Part shown: piece after piece, positions 46,335-54,434 of the stretch | How the letters are laid out: each line of letters starts with the position of its first letter | How positions within the stretch are numbered: the first letter of the stretch is position 1 | DNA from: a virus | Length of the DNA: 64,000 nt | Direction: 5' to 3' (one strand) | IMG/VR virus record: IMGVR_UViG_3300036791_000379 | Location: 1-64,000 of that record | Program-made: the position numbers and the translations under genes | The notes under the pieces: generated by a model | The model's database searches: none | Seen by the model: only the letters and a program-made list of their open reading frames with translations | What the model was told of the DNA's origin: nothing

Positions 46335-46610
46335 CTATTTTGTTGACCAGCCGCGCCGCCACATGAAGGCGCAGTAGGCCGCTACGTCGAGCGGATCGCC
46401 CTTCTCAATGTGTCGCAACAGTTCGGCTCGGCATTCGGCTTCCCAATCATCAGTACGCCAGTTGTCCCGGTAACCATACTTTTGCTCAGCCTTCGCGAGC
46501 TTGTCGGAGAGGGCTTGGGCAAAATCGCGGATCAATTGCCGGGTATTGGGATGCAGATCATCTCGCAAGACTGTAATCTGGTTCTCTGATGGTGCCGTGC
46601 AGTTGGTCAT
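46335..46610 (-). CDS. Hypothetical protein (common phage family)
   Basis: 91 residues. FAQALSDKLAKAEQKYGYRDNWRTDDWEAECRAELLRHI then KGDPLDVAAYCAFMWRRGW is a pattern I recognise from many phages of alphaproteobacteria and others, of unknown function. Confidence 0.8.
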   Translation of the reverse strand: MTNCTAPSENQITVLRDDLHPNTRQLIRDFAQALSDKLAKAEQKYGYRDNWRTDDWEAECRAELLRHIEKGDPLDVAAYCAFMWRRGWSTK

Positions 46611-46647
46611 TGTCTCACCTCGCGTTAATGCGCCACAAACGCTTCGC

Positions 46648-47067
46648 TCACGTCTTCACGCGCGAATAGGTGACGATGCTGCGATCGACGTTGCCGATCC
46701 TGTCCCACACCACCTCCGGCTTGATCAGGCCGAGCCATGTCACATCCTGTCGCAGTATCGCGATCGGCATCCGGCAGCTTGCGGTTTCGCCGAGATGGTT
46801 CGCACCGATGATCAGGCACTTGCCGGCGATCGGGTCCTTGGCGGTCGGCAGCAGGAAGGCGTGGATCGGCTCGCCGCGCATTAGGCCGCCGTCGTCGACC
46901 CAGCCAGAATCCTTGTGGCCGCCTTCAAAGGCCGCGAGCCCGAAGTTGTCGAGAGTCTCGGCACCGATCAGTTCATGCATCTCGGCGAACGAGAGCGTGC
47001 TCTCCAGCTCGCGGACATTGCGGGCCTCCGGGTCGATCAGGATCGCGCGATAGGTCTTCTTGCTCAT
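46648..47067 (-). CDS. Hypothetical protein
   Basis: 139 residues, alpha/beta (YRAILIDPEARNVRELESTL). DDGGLMRGEPIHAFLLP and KCLIIGANHLGETASCRMPI resemble DUF3846-type proteins, but the resemblance is weak. It overlaps the next gene by 4 nt. Confidence 0.72.
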   Translation of the reverse strand: MSKKTYRAILIDPEARNVRELESTLSFAEMHELIGAETLDNFGLAAFEGGHKDSGWVDDGGLMRGEPIHAFLLPTAKDPIAGKCLIIGANHLGETASCRMPIAILRQDVTWLGLIKPEVVWDRIGNVDRSIVTYSRVKT

Positions 47068-47219
47068 CGCCGCACCGCCAAGACCAGCGCCAGCGCCATC
47101 AGCTCGTTCAGCCCATTGACGGCCTTGATCAGGTGCCGGATGGCGAGGCCGTTGAAGACAAGGCCGATGCCGAGCACGAGGATCGTAATCGATTGCGCCA
47201 GTTCGTGTGCTATTTGCAT
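47064..47219 (-). CDS. Small membrane protein
   Basis: 51 residues with two hydrophobic stretches (QSITILVLGIGLVFNGLAI and ELMALALVLAV). Likely an inner-membrane miniprotein. Confidence 0.68.
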   Translation of the reverse strand: MQIAHELAQSITILVLGIGLVFNGLAIRHLIKAVNGLNELMALALVLAVRR

Positions 47220-47220
47220 T

Positions 47221-47775
47221 TCACTCCTCCACCACAAGTCTGGCTTCGCCGCCAAGCGCCTCGACCATTTCCGTGTATGTGTGCGTCCTCGTCGCGACCA
47301 TCCCGCTCGTGATCTCGCGCCACTCACCATTCTCGTCGAACGGCGGCGGGAAGATCACGATGGCGTCCTTGGCGTTGTAGCGGACGATAGTCGCGATGCC
47401 TTCCTGCGCCCGGCGAAACATCCAGCGCCGCAGCGCCGGGTCGCGATGTGCGTCCGGGTGATTCGGATCGATCCAGACTTGCACGACCTGAATGTTCTGC
47501 TTGTTGCCGGTCCCGTCGTTGTTGACGGTGACGAAGTCCGGCATCACGTCGATGACATAGTGCGCCCGGTCGGGGCGCGACAGCTCGTCGGCGTCGTCGT
47601 TGACGAGCCACCGGCAATTCCAGACGCCGCACTCGAACGGCATCTTGGCGGTGTGGTAGACCGCACAACCCTTGCCGAACTTCTGATGCTTGCAGCGCTC
47701 GCCCGCCTTCTTCTGCAGCGGCGGCACCGGCAGCAGCTTGCAGCAGAGCTGGCAGTCACCGCACTCGCGTTTCAT
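47221..47775 (-). CDS. YkgJ-like Cys-cluster protein
   Basis: 184 residues. CGDCQLCCKLLPV at residues 5-17, then CKHQKFGKGCAVYHTAKMPF and ECGVWNCRWL, fits the YkgJ/CxxCxxCC zinc- or iron-chelating family. Whether the cluster binds Fe-S or Zn is unknown. The rest is alpha/beta. It may be a metal-dependent modification enzyme (inference). Confidence 0.78.
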   Translation of the reverse strand: MKRECGDCQLCCKLLPVPPLQKKAGERCKHQKFGKGCAVYHTAKMPFECGVWNCRWLVNDDADELSRPDRAHYVIDVMPDFVTVNNDGTGNKQNIQVVQVWIDPNHPDAHRDPALRRWMFRRAQEGIATIVRYNAKDAIVIFPPPFDENGEWREITSGMVATRTHTYTEMVEALGGEARLVVEE

Positions 47776-47969
47776 TTGGCTCCTCGACCGAACTCTGGAT
47801 TACTTTTTTGCTTGGCGATTAACTGATAGATGCGCTGCCTCGACAGGTGAAACTGGTCGGCAGCTTCACCCGCCGAATGGGTCTTCAGGAAAGCAAAGAT
47901 AGCGCTGCGCCGCCGCTGCCATTTGTCATGGTCGGCAAAGCGCTTCCATTTGCCGGGTCCGTGCATCAT
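47772..47969 (-). CDS. Small HTH protein
   Basis: 65 residues. HSAGEAADQFHLSRQRIYQLIAKQ is a clear resolvase-type helix-turn-helix. Likely DNA-binding. Confidence 0.75.
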   Translation of the reverse strand: MMHGPGKWKRFADHDKWQRRRSAIFAFLKTHSAGEAADQFHLSRQRIYQLIAKQKSNPEFGRGAK

Positions 47970-48199
47970 TGCTTCCTCGATAGAACGACCTCGGTGCCGT
48001 CGACAATCGAATGATAGATGCCGCGTGCCGCATCGGTCGAGGTCTGAGCGAAGATCGGCATCGAACCGACATGGCCGTTGAGGATCGCCTCGAACTGGAT
48101 GAAGGCCGAGATTTGATTGTCCGAGATGAGAACGACGAGGCCGTCGACCGTCCGGTCGCCGCACGTTACGATGCATTCGTCACCGCTGGAGAACGTCAT
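47966..48199 (-). CDS. Small beta-rich hypothetical protein
   Basis: 77 residues, beta-rich (DECIVTCGDRTVDGLVVLIS). Overlaps both neighbours by 4 nt. Function unknown. Confidence 0.72.
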   Translation of the reverse strand: MTFSSGDECIVTCGDRTVDGLVVLISDNQISAFIQFEAILNGHVGSMPIFAQTSTDAARGIYHSIVDGTEVVLSRKQ

Positions 48200-48471
48200 T
48201 CTTTGGCGATCCTGCTCATGCGTTTGATATAGATCGTCGCTCGCCTGATCCGCTCGCCCGGCCGCTTCTCAGCTCTTGCCATCAGGCGACCCCACACGAT
48301 CCTGCGGACCTTGAACTGGCCGTTCTTGAGCACGGTGCCGAGCGCCCAGCATTCGGCATTGGAAGCCCGTACACTGGTCGCCGCCGCAAGCCGGGCCTTG
48401 GCGCTCTTCAGATCAAGCCGGGCTGTCTCGACCCTGTCCATCACGTCAGCCGTGGTCGCGTCTTTTTTCAT
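48196..48471 (-). CDS. Small basic helical protein
   Basis: 91 residues. N-terminal coiled coil (VETARLDLKSAKARLAAATS), basic C-terminus (ARAEKRPGERIRRATIYIKR). May bind nucleic acid. Confidence 0.72.
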   Translation of the reverse strand: MKKDATTADVMDRVETARLDLKSAKARLAAATSVRASNAECWALGTVLKNGQFKVRRIVWGRLMARAEKRPGERIRRATIYIKRMSRIAKE

Positions 48472-48782
48472 CCCTTACTCCACTTCGCGCGCTCGTAAAT
48501 CTTGGTGAAGGTCAGGCCCGGCTCTACCGTCAATCGCTTGAGCATGGCCGCGAACGGCTCCTCCGGTCCGTCGATCCCGACTTCAAAGTGACAGCCGGGG
48601 TTCGCGGTGTCGAAGTCGCGCAGATGCTGCAGCCACTTCTGCTGCAGCGCTTCCGGGACATGGGCACAGGTGAAGATTTTGATGTCCAGCTTTTCCGCTC
48701 GCCGTAGCGGCTCACCCATCGGACCCGGTATCCCGTCCTGCTCTGGTAGCGGTCCCTTTGGTCCTTGTTCAGCGTTCGTCAT
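48468..48782 (-). CDS. Hypothetical protein
   Basis: 104 residues. A Pro/Gly-rich start, then KIFTCAHVPEALQQKWLQHLRDFDTANPG. The last half resembles small alphaproteobacterial phage proteins of unknown role. Confidence 0.72.
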   Translation of the reverse strand: MTNAEQGPKGPLPEQDGIPGPMGEPLRRAEKLDIKIFTCAHVPEALQQKWLQHLRDFDTANPGCHFEVGIDGPEEPFAAMLKRLTVEPGLTFTKIYERAKWSKG

Positions 48783-48921
48783 CGCGCTCGCTCCATTTCT
48801 TGAGCCGCGCCGCCCGGCGACGGGCATGCCGGTTGCCGGTCTCGGTTTCAGCGGCGATCCGCCGCATCGGGGTCGACGGCAGCCTCTCCATGTTGCGGCT
48901 CTTGTTTCGCTTCTTCGTCAT
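48769..48921 (-). CDS. Small very basic protein
   Basis: 50 residues (MTKKRNKSRNMERLPSTPMR ... RRAARLKKWSERDDER) with an excellent GAGGAGG box. Likely RNA- or DNA-binding. Confidence 0.7.
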   Translation of the reverse strand: MTKKRNKSRNMERLPSTPMRRIAAETETGNRHARRRAARLKKWSERDDER

Positions 48922-49196
48922 GGTTTCCTCCTCGACTGGAACGGCTCGATCCGCGCGCCCGGTGCCAGTTGCGAATGCGGTCCCGGCTGCTTGCAGATTT
49001 GACAGGTGATGATGGTGCCGGGATGCTCGGCGATCACCCGCTGGCCCGAAGGATAGATGCCAACCTCGTGGTGGCAGCTCATGCAGCGCGCGACGATCTG
49101 ATCGGGATGCACCATGTGCATGTCGGCGAGCCGCATCACGATCAGCTCCGGTGCTCGCGGTCGCCGCCATCCGCGCAGGCGCTCGAACAGCTTCAT
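48918..49196 (-). CDS. Zinc-ribbon protein
   Basis: 92 residues. RCMSCHHEVGIY and TCQICKQPGP are two CxxC pairs 25 residues apart, giving a zinc ribbon. Overlaps both neighbours. Confidence 0.75.
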   Translation of the reverse strand: MKLFERLRGWRRPRAPELIVMRLADMHMVHPDQIVARCMSCHHEVGIYPSGQRVIAEHPGTIITCQICKQPGPHSQLAPGARIEPFQSRRKP

Positions 49197-49402
49197 TTAG
49201 GTCCTCTGAGATACGCGCGGAGTCTCGGCTCCGAGCAGAACAGGATCGCATTGACCGCCGCCAAGTAGGCATCAATCGATGCGTACAGATAGCGGCCCTC
49301 GTTGAACGCAAGGCACGCCATCCAGACGCACGCCGCACCGACGAGCACGGCACCGACCTGCATGCAATAGGTGCTCGCGAGCAGCAGCAGCCTCGGCGTC
49401 AT
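49193..49402 (-). CDS. Small membrane protein
   Basis: 69 residues with hydrophobic helices (LLLLASTYCMQVGAVLVGAA, then YLAAVNAILFC). Likely in the inner membrane. Confidence 0.7.
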   Translation of the reverse strand: MTPRLLLLASTYCMQVGAVLVGAACVWMACLAFNEGRYLYASIDAYLAAVNAILFCSEPRLRAYLRGPK

Positions 49403-49575
49403 TTGCGGAACTCCTTGCGGATGTCGGCTGCGATCAGCGCGCCGATCTTCTTTGCCATGGCGCGAGCGGAGGTTTCGCCCGGCGGCTCAAGCAGCTCGTG
49501 GAAATGTTCCGCGCGTTTGGCACAGGCCTCGACGGTCACATCGATCAGCGCGTCGCGTTCTTCGGGCGTCATCAT
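49399..49575 (-). CDS. Small helical hypothetical protein
   Basis: 58 residues (MMTPEERDALIDVTVEACAK ... ALIAADIRKEFRK). It fits the 4-nt-overlap chain between its neighbours and was placed by reading the gap. Function unknown. Confidence 0.7.
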   Translation of the reverse strand: MMTPEERDALIDVTVEACAKRAEHFHELLEPPGETSARAMAKKIGALIAADIRKEFRK

Positions 49576-49805
49576 GCGCTCCTCGCTTTCGCGATGTCCT
49601 CGTCAAGCTGTGCGACCAGCAGCTTGCGGGCGTCGAGCCCGAACTCGCGCTCGATCCGCAGCGCCAGCTCAATCGACAGTGCCGCGTTGCCGTTGACGAC
49701 GTTCGACAGGCTTGGCCGGGACATCTGCAGACGCGCCGCCGCGTCGGTGACGGTCTGACCGCCCTGCACGATGACGGCCTCGTACACTCGCTCATATACT
49801 CGCAT
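49572..49805 (-). CDS. HigA/VapI-type XRE antitoxin-like regulator
   Basis: 77 residues. TVTDAAARLQMSRPSLSNVVNGNAALSIELALRIEREFG matches the HigA antitoxin family. No HigB toxin (a short basic protein) is seen next to it, so it probably works as a stand-alone regulator. Confidence 0.8.
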   Translation of the reverse strand: MRVYERVYEAVIVQGGQTVTDAAARLQMSRPSLSNVVNGNAALSIELALRIEREFGLDARKLLVAQLDEDIAKARSA

Positions 49806-50161
49806 CAAGCATCCAGCCTCGCGCATTCGTTCGAACAGTAGACCGCGACATGCGCGGGCGGGATCGGCTTGCCGCAGTCGAAGCGCAGGCAGAGCCGCCC
49901 GTTGGCATCACCGGCAGCAACCCAGCCGCGTTTGCCGCAAGCCGAGCAGCCGTGGCCGCCGCAGCCGTGGCACTGCACGGCATCGGCCGAATAGGTCTTG
50001 TCGCGCGGGATGTCCATCATGGCCTCCAAGGTAGCAAATTGGGCTTCCAGCTTGCGCTGGATGCTATTGAAGCGACGCAGCGCCAGATGGTGCCGCACCA
50101 GCGCCACCGCGTTGAGGACCATGACTGCGACGAAAATCCACATCCAGATGTTGTCGGTCAT
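49805..50161 (-). CDS. Membrane-anchored zinc-ribbon protein
   Basis: 118 residues. An N-terminal TM helix (IWMWIFVAVMVLNAVALV), then CHGCGGHGCSACGKRGW and a second pair (DCGKPIPPAHVAVYCSNECAR). Likely anchored with a cytoplasmic zinc domain. Confidence 0.72.
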   Translation of the reverse strand: MTDNIWMWIFVAVMVLNAVALVRHHLALRRFNSIQRKLEAQFATLEAMMDIPRDKTYSADAVQCHGCGGHGCSACGKRGWVAAGDANGRLCLRFDCGKPIPPAHVAVYCSNECARLDA

Positions 50162-50397
50162 TGTCGGCTCCTGCCGGCCGAGTCGATGTCGTGGCGCTCG
50201 GTCTGCGAGACCACCGAAACGGTCCAGCCCTTCCGTTGGCAGTGATCGCGGACGAGGTCGCGGGTCCACTTCTTGCGCTTCATGAAGCCGACGATCGGTG
50301 CGGCCTCGATCACCACGTCGTCCCAGAGTACGATGCCGGCATTGAAGCGTTGTCCCTTGTCGGTTGCGCCCGTGATCTGGGCCAGCAGCTCGATCAC
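50158..50397 (-). CDS. Small hypothetical protein
   Basis: 79 residues from a GTG. Contains GIVLWDDVVIEAAPIVGFMK and KKWTRDLVRDHCQRKGW, a pattern repeatedly found in phages of rhizobia and relatives, unknown function. Confidence 0.73.
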   Translation of the reverse strand: MIELLAQITGATDKGQRFNAGIVLWDDVVIEAAPIVGFMKRKKWTRDLVRDHCQRKGWTVSVVSQTERHDIDSAGRSRQ

Positions 50398-50633
50398 TGC
50401 AGCCTCGGCGGCCGGTCATCCCAGCCGAGCAGCCAGTGTGGCGTCTTGTGGAGAACGTCGCAGAGCCGGACGATCTCGGACCCATACAGCACCGCGCGTC
50501 CCAGCTCCCAGTTCTCAATCTGGGTTTCGCTAAACCCGGTCAGCCCGGCCAGTTCGTTGCGGCTCATGTCGGCATCGTACATCGCCTGTTGCAGGCGCGC
50601 GCCAATTTCCTTCCCCATCTTCGCTTCCGTCAT
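50394..50633 (-). CDS. Cro/CI-like HTH regulator
   Basis: 79 residues. MSRNELAGLTGFSETQIENWELGRAVL is a classic XRE helix-turn-helix with a conserved Trp-Glu. Likely a phage regulator. An internal ATG (MGKE) five codons in may be the real start. Confidence 0.82.
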   Translation of the reverse strand: MTEAKMGKEIGARLQQAMYDADMSRNELAGLTGFSETQIENWELGRAVLYGSEIVRLCDVLHKTPHWLLGWDDRPPRLQ

Positions 50634-50662
50634 CGTCGTCCCCTTTCACCGCGCTGGTGTGT

Positions 50663-50815
50663 TCAGGGCCTCACCAAGATCGACACCCAACCGCAGAACG
50701 GAATGCCGAGCAGCACGAGACCCATTACGAAATTGCCTCGCAAAATCTCGCGTCCGCCGCCGATGCAAAGCAGCACCGTCGTGAACAGGCCGATGAAAAG
50801 CTGCGGTTGCGTCAT
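50663..50815 (-). CDS. Small membrane protein
   Basis: 50 residues (MTQPQLFIGLFTTVLLCIGG ... LVLLGIPFCGWVSILV). Two membrane segments. Function unknown. Confidence 0.68.
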   Translation of the reverse strand: MTQPQLFIGLFTTVLLCIGGGREILRGNFVMGLVLLGIPFCGWVSILVRP

Positions 50816-51243
50816 GCGTGACCTTCCTGCTTCGGCGCGTAGAGCGAGACCAGATTGACGGCGAACTCGCCGGGGTCGAACTCCTCCATCCACATCTTGT
50901 CGGCCGGGTAGGACACGCCGAATGTCTCGGCGATCATCTGAACCGCTTCTGGCGACGGCATCATGCCCTTCTTCGGACGGTTGATAACGCTGACCGAGAG
51001 ATGTGTGCAGAGACCGGACGGCTGATCTTCGACGGAGAACGCGGCGCGGTAGCCGCCGGGGAAGATGATGTGCTGCGACGGCGGTCTTTCGAAACCCGGC
51101 TTGCGATCCGCCAGCTTCACCATCACGCTGTCCGGCGTGATGCCGTCGCGGAGCGTCTCGAACCTGATCGGATGCGCTTTGGCGTAGGCAATCATCTCAG
51201 CGACTCGTTTCTCTTCAGTCTCGCCTATCCGCAGTATGGCCAT
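50812..51243 (-). CDS. Hypothetical protein
   Basis: 143 residues, alpha/beta (RKPGFERPPSQHIIFPGGYR and HLSVSVINRPKKGMMPS). The ATG at 51243 has AAGGAG at 7-nt spacing. Seen in many phages of alphaproteobacteria, function unknown. Confidence 0.75.
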   Translation of the reverse strand: MAILRIGETEEKRVAEMIAYAKAHPIRFETLRDGITPDSVMVKLADRKPGFERPPSQHIIFPGGYRAAFSVEDQPSGLCTHLSVSVINRPKKGMMPSPEAVQMIAETFGVSYPADKMWMEEFDPGEFAVNLVSLYAPKQEGHA

Positions 51244-51829
51244 CGGCACGCTCCTTCGTGATCACTCCCACGACGGCATTCAATTGTGTGGCGAGCGACT
51301 GGCACTCGCTGACGACGTATTGCTGGTCGCGATAGATGCGCTCCCGGCCATGAACGATCTCGCGCATGATGCCGCGCGCCTCTTCCGGCATCGAGTCGAC
51401 CATCTCGTCCATCAGCTTGTCGATGATGTCGGACCGGAACGGCATGTAGTCACCGGCATGGCCGCAGTCGAAACCGAACCACCAGTGACCGTCCGGCTTG
51501 TCGCCCGGCACACGATCCTCGGCAAAGTTGACGCCGCCGTGGACTTGCAGCGCGATGCTGATCTCGCAGGCGTCGGTCAGCTCTTTGCCGCTGAACAAAT
51601 GGATGAACAAATCCATGGGTCCGGTGCCCTCGAATCCACGTCGCCGCGCAAACCACGAGGCAGGGAGCTTCAGCAGATGATTGGTCGGCAGGCCGAACAG
51701 CGGATGCCCCTCGCCGACGCCGACATAGCCACACCAATTGCCGCGAGGAATCCGCTGCATCCTGCACGGCAGGCCCTCGGCCTCAAAGTCGAGGCTGTCC
51801 GGCTCGGTTTCCCACGGACGCTCGGTCAA
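51215..51829 (-). CDS. Hypothetical protein (conserved phage family)
   Basis: 204 residues. YVGVGEGHPLFGLPTNHLLK, VHGGVNFAEDR and HWWFGFDCGHAGDYMP are hallmarks of a widespread phage family of unknown function; the C-terminal YVVSECQSLATQL also fits. Confidence 0.8.
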   Translation of the reverse strand: MTERPWETEPDSLDFEAEGLPCRMQRIPRGNWCGYVGVGEGHPLFGLPTNHLLKLPASWFARRRGFEGTGPMDLFIHLFSGKELTDACEISIALQVHGGVNFAEDRVPGDKPDGHWWFGFDCGHAGDYMPFRSDIIDKLMDEMVDSMPEEARGIMREIVHGRERIYRDQQYVVSECQSLATQLNAVVGVITKERADGHTADRRD

Positions 51830-52017
51830 TTCATCGACTCCGCCATTGTTCGCTTCTTCATCGCCACGAGATCGTCCACGAAACAGGTCATGGCGCTGAT
51901 CGCGTCGGTGGACGACACACCTCTCTCGGTCAGGTGATGATAGACGTCGAGCAGCCAGTTGTCGCTGTAGCCCCTGTCCCTGATGCGCTCGACGATCAGC
52001 GTGCGGTGGTGGTTCAT
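51826..52017 (-). CDS. Small hypothetical protein
   Basis: 63 residues, helical (LLDVYHHLTERGVSSTDAIS). Overlaps the following gene by 4 nt. Function unknown. Confidence 0.7.
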   Translation of the reverse strand: MNHHRTLIVERIRDRGYSDNWLLDVYHHLTERGVSSTDAISAMTCFVDDLVAMKKRTMAESMN

Positions 52018-52035
52018 GGAGTCCTCACTCCAGTT

Positions 52036-52371
52036 CTACTGACTCGGCGTCTTGAGTCTGGCTTTCCTGAACCAGTCTTCCGTGGCCTCCGGGATGTCGG
52101 AGGTGTCGATCTCTTCAGTCATCGACGCCGCCATCACGTCTGCGGGTGACGGCACCTCGATCTGGCGCACCTTGAACCACAGCTCGCTGCGCACGATGTC
52201 TTGCCAGACCCTAGCACCGAGACGATCGCCGATCTCGTTGTGGATCACCACGAGTTCGAGATGCGGCGGGTTGCTGGCCTTGGTGAAGGTAGCGATCCGC
52301 AGATTGGCCCACGGCTTGTTCATCGGAGAATAGATGAACCAGACTTCGCGGTGTTCCTGATCCTCGTCCAT
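52036..52371 (-). CDS. Hypothetical protein
   Basis: 111 residues. Beta-rich (REVWFIYSPMNKPWANLRIA) with an acidic tail. Function unknown. Confidence 0.72.
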   Translation of the reverse strand: MDEDQEHREVWFIYSPMNKPWANLRIATFTKASNPPHLELVVIHNEIGDRLGARVWQDIVRSELWFKVRQIEVPSPADVMAASMTEEIDTSDIPEATEDWFRKARLKTPSQ

Positions 52372-52808
52372 TACTCAAAGTCCGTATACGCGCGCACCAG
52401 AGTCCGAGCCAGATCGATCACGCCGCGCCGATGTGCGTTGCCGAGCTTCATCATAGCCTCGTTGATCGCGACGCCGTCCGTGGTCGCCAAGAAGTCGATG
52501 AAGCGCGACGCGCTCTCCTTGCCGTTGCCGCTCTTGAGATCATCCAGAAAATACGATGTGTTGACTTCAAGGATGGCGGCGATCTGCACCAGCCGCGCCG
52601 ATCCGATCCGGTTGACACCCTTCTCGTATTTCTGGACCTGTTGGAACGTCAGGCCGAGCCTGTTGGCCAGCTCCTGCTGGCTCATGTGCCGCTCCAGACG
52701 GCGGGCACGCAGACGCTTCCCGATGATGCGGTCGATCGACGTCACACCGCGAACGCTGGCCGTTATGCTGACGCGGCGTGCCTTTGTCGCCCTTGTCGCC
52801 TGTGTCAT
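52371..52808 (-). CDS. XRE-family transcriptional regulator
   Basis: 145 residues. IGKRLRARRLERHMSQQELA, then NRLGLTFQQVQKYEKGVNRI, form an XRE helix-turn-helix typical of rhizobial regulators. The C-terminal half is helical and could dimerise. A candidate for the shared-operator repressor by size and type only. GAGGAG precedes the ATG at 52808. Confidence 0.85.
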   Translation of the reverse strand: MTQATRATKARRVSITASVRGVTSIDRIIGKRLRARRLERHMSQQELANRLGLTFQQVQKYEKGVNRIGSARLVQIAAILEVNTSYFLDDLKSGNGKESASRFIDFLATTDGVAINEAMMKLGNAHRRGVIDLARTLVRAYTDFE

Positions 52809-53167
52809 CGCTTGACGCTCCTCTTCTTCGGTTTCGCGTGGCCGTTGGTTTTCGGCTTGGCCTGCTCCTGCTTCTCCGCCCACGCCTTGGCAGCCTTGCG
52901 CTCCTTCTCGATGTCGATGTCATGCTCCTTGACGAACTCTTCGCGATAGCCGAGTGCCGTCATGACGCCAGCGACGGTGCGGTGTTGTGGGTTGCGGGTG
53001 TTGCCGTGGAAAAGTGCGTGAAGGCAGCTCGTCGAGATTCCGGACAGCTCGTGGACGAGGCCGAGCTTCGTGAAGAGATGTTCGTCCTGCAGCACCGTTC
53101 GCATTTTGTCGATGACAGGATTTTTATCGATGTAGCGATACGTCCTCAGTACGCGAAGCTCAGCCAT
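52805..53167 (-). CDS. HTH-like hypothetical protein
   Basis: 120 residues. LGLVHELSGISTSCLHALFHGNTRNPQHRTVAGVMTALG is a helix-turn-helix pattern seen in phage DNA-binding proteins. The C-terminal tail is Lys-rich. Overlaps neighbours. Confidence 0.75.
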   Translation of the reverse strand: MAELRVLRTYRYIDKNPVIDKMRTVLQDEHLFTKLGLVHELSGISTSCLHALFHGNTRNPQHRTVAGVMTALGYREEFVKEHDIDIEKERKAAKAWAEKQEQAKPKTNGHAKPKKRSVKR

Positions 53168-53819
53168 GGGCGGCCTCCACTTCGATCTTCATTCCCTTGG
53201 CGGTCAGCTCGTAGCCCGTGCCGTTGTGCTTGATGAAACCGCTCTTCTTGGCACGGTCGACGATGCCGCCCATGCTCTTTGATGACACGCCGTGCGCGAC
53301 GGCGCGCGTTTTGATTTCGCCGAGGGGAAGCGCGCCTTCCGCCAGTACGCGACGCAGCACGATGTTGCCCGAGCCGGGTGCAGCGCGCCCCTTCGGCCCA
53401 TGCCTGACAGGAGCCGTCAGCGCTGGTGCATTCGATGCGATCGGCTGCGCCTGCTGCATCCCTCCTCCGCGCAGATCGGCCATCGCCTTCGGCGTCAGCT
53501 CGTAGACGCCGCCTCCGTTGGACTTGACGATCTTCTTTTTCTTGAGGCCGTGCATCGTGCCGTAGATTTTCGCCTTCGACCGGCCGGTCGCTTGACACAG
53601 CGCGCTGATGTGTTGAGGCCCATTGGCGAGCAACGCGACGATCTGCATCTCGAATGTCGCGCCGTTGCCGTTCTTGGCAACTGGATGAGGTAGCGCCTTC
53701 CGGGGGCCGCTGAGACCCAGATCGATCTTGACCACGCCATGCATCTCGTCGAGTCGCCGGAGCACCGTGCCCAGCGCGATCTCTTCGACTTCTAATTTAA
53801 TTGGAAATGTTTTCGGCAT
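53160..53819 (-). CDS. Tandem winged-helix protein
   Basis: 219 residues with two winged-helix units: HISALCQATGRSKAKIYGTM then KKKKIVKSNGGGVYELTPKA; and LGEIKTRAVAHGVSSKSMGG then KSGFIKHNGTGYELTAKG. The repeat implies internal duplication. Likely a DNA-binding regulator at the head of the right minus-strand accessory block. Confidence 0.78.
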   Translation of the reverse strand: MPKTFPIKLEVEEIALGTVLRRLDEMHGVVKIDLGLSGPRKALPHPVAKNGNGATFEMQIVALLANGPQHISALCQATGRSKAKIYGTMHGLKKKKIVKSNGGGVYELTPKAMADLRGGGMQQAQPIASNAPALTAPVRHGPKGRAAPGSGNIVLRRVLAEGALPLGEIKTRAVAHGVSSKSMGGIVDRAKKSGFIKHNGTGYELTAKGMKIEVEAAHG

Positions 53820-54070
53820 CGCTTGTCCCTCTGCTGTTGCAGCGTTTCAGTTTCAGGGGATGTGCCGATTGAAAGTCGCGAGCCGGCATTTGCCGCTGCT
53901 CACGTTCGCCCGTCACACACACATTCTTTTTTGCTTTTCGGACCCGGTTCGAGCCGGTTGGTGCATATGAATACGACGTTCCCTTACGGTTGTGTAGGCA
54001 AAATTTCGTTCTGATGGTAAAAACTTTGCCGGATGGGGACGACACACACCGCCCCATTGCCGACAACTTT

Positions 54071-54127
54071 TGGACCTGCACTTCGGGCGAAGATTTGTCT
54101 TCCGGTGTGCAGGTCCATCTTTTTTGC
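54071..54127 (+). terminator. Terminator, plus strand
   Basis: GGACCTGCAC and GTGCAGGTCC form a 10-bp stem around a loop that itself contains a small TTCGGGCGAAGA-type hairpin, followed by a TCTTTTTT tail. Confidence 0.8.
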
Positions 54128-54140
54128 CGTGCTGCACGCA

Positions 54141-54171
54141 AAAAAATCCCCGCCCGAAGGCGGGGATCAAG
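54141..54171 (-). terminator. Terminator of the late (tail) operon
   Basis: On the minus strand ATCCCCGCC-TTCG-GGCGGGGAT is followed by TTTTTTT. It stops transcripts coming from the tail genes on the right. Confidence 0.88.
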
Positions 54172-54227
54172 GCCGGGAGAACTGGTCAGACTGGCCAGAA
54201 TGGCCATGGCCAAAGTGGCCACCACGT

Positions 54228-54434
54228 CTATTGCTTCTTCTGGTCCTTCAGGTCGAAACACTCCTTGGCCATGGTGGTGAGCAGGGCGTCCTTGCGCTCG
54301 ACCGCCGCGCTGACCTCGCGCCACATCAAGATCGTGCTGGCCAAAAACAGCACGTTGAGGATGATGAGCGCGAGCACGAGCGGTTGATGCCGAAGCTCAT
54401 GCACAATCGATCCTGCGACCCGGACGATCATCAC
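54228..54434 (-). CDS. Small membrane protein, possible lysis-related
   Basis: 68 residues. One transmembrane helix (PLVLALIILNVLFLASTILM) after a short N-terminus, then a charged helix. Last gene of the tail operon; small membrane proteins in this position can be holins or spanin-like, but that is inference. Confidence 0.68.
   Translation of the reverse strand: MMIVRVAGSIVHELRHQPLVLALIILNVLFLASTILMWREVSAAVERKDALLTTMAKECFDLKDQKKQ

Larger units (their letters stand above)
53820..54227. other. Intergenic region with facing terminators
   Basis: No gene is evident. It holds the plus- and minus-strand terminators described separately. A partial operator-like TATTC-GTCG arrangement occurs at about 53965-53975 (minus-strand GTCGTATTC), without a matching -35 box. 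It probably contains the leftward promoter of the accessory block, but this could not be placed. Confidence 0.5.

Noticed and set aside
49572-50161. HigBA toxin-antitoxin pair
   Set aside because: The HigA-like regulator is clear but no toxin-like gene lies on either side.
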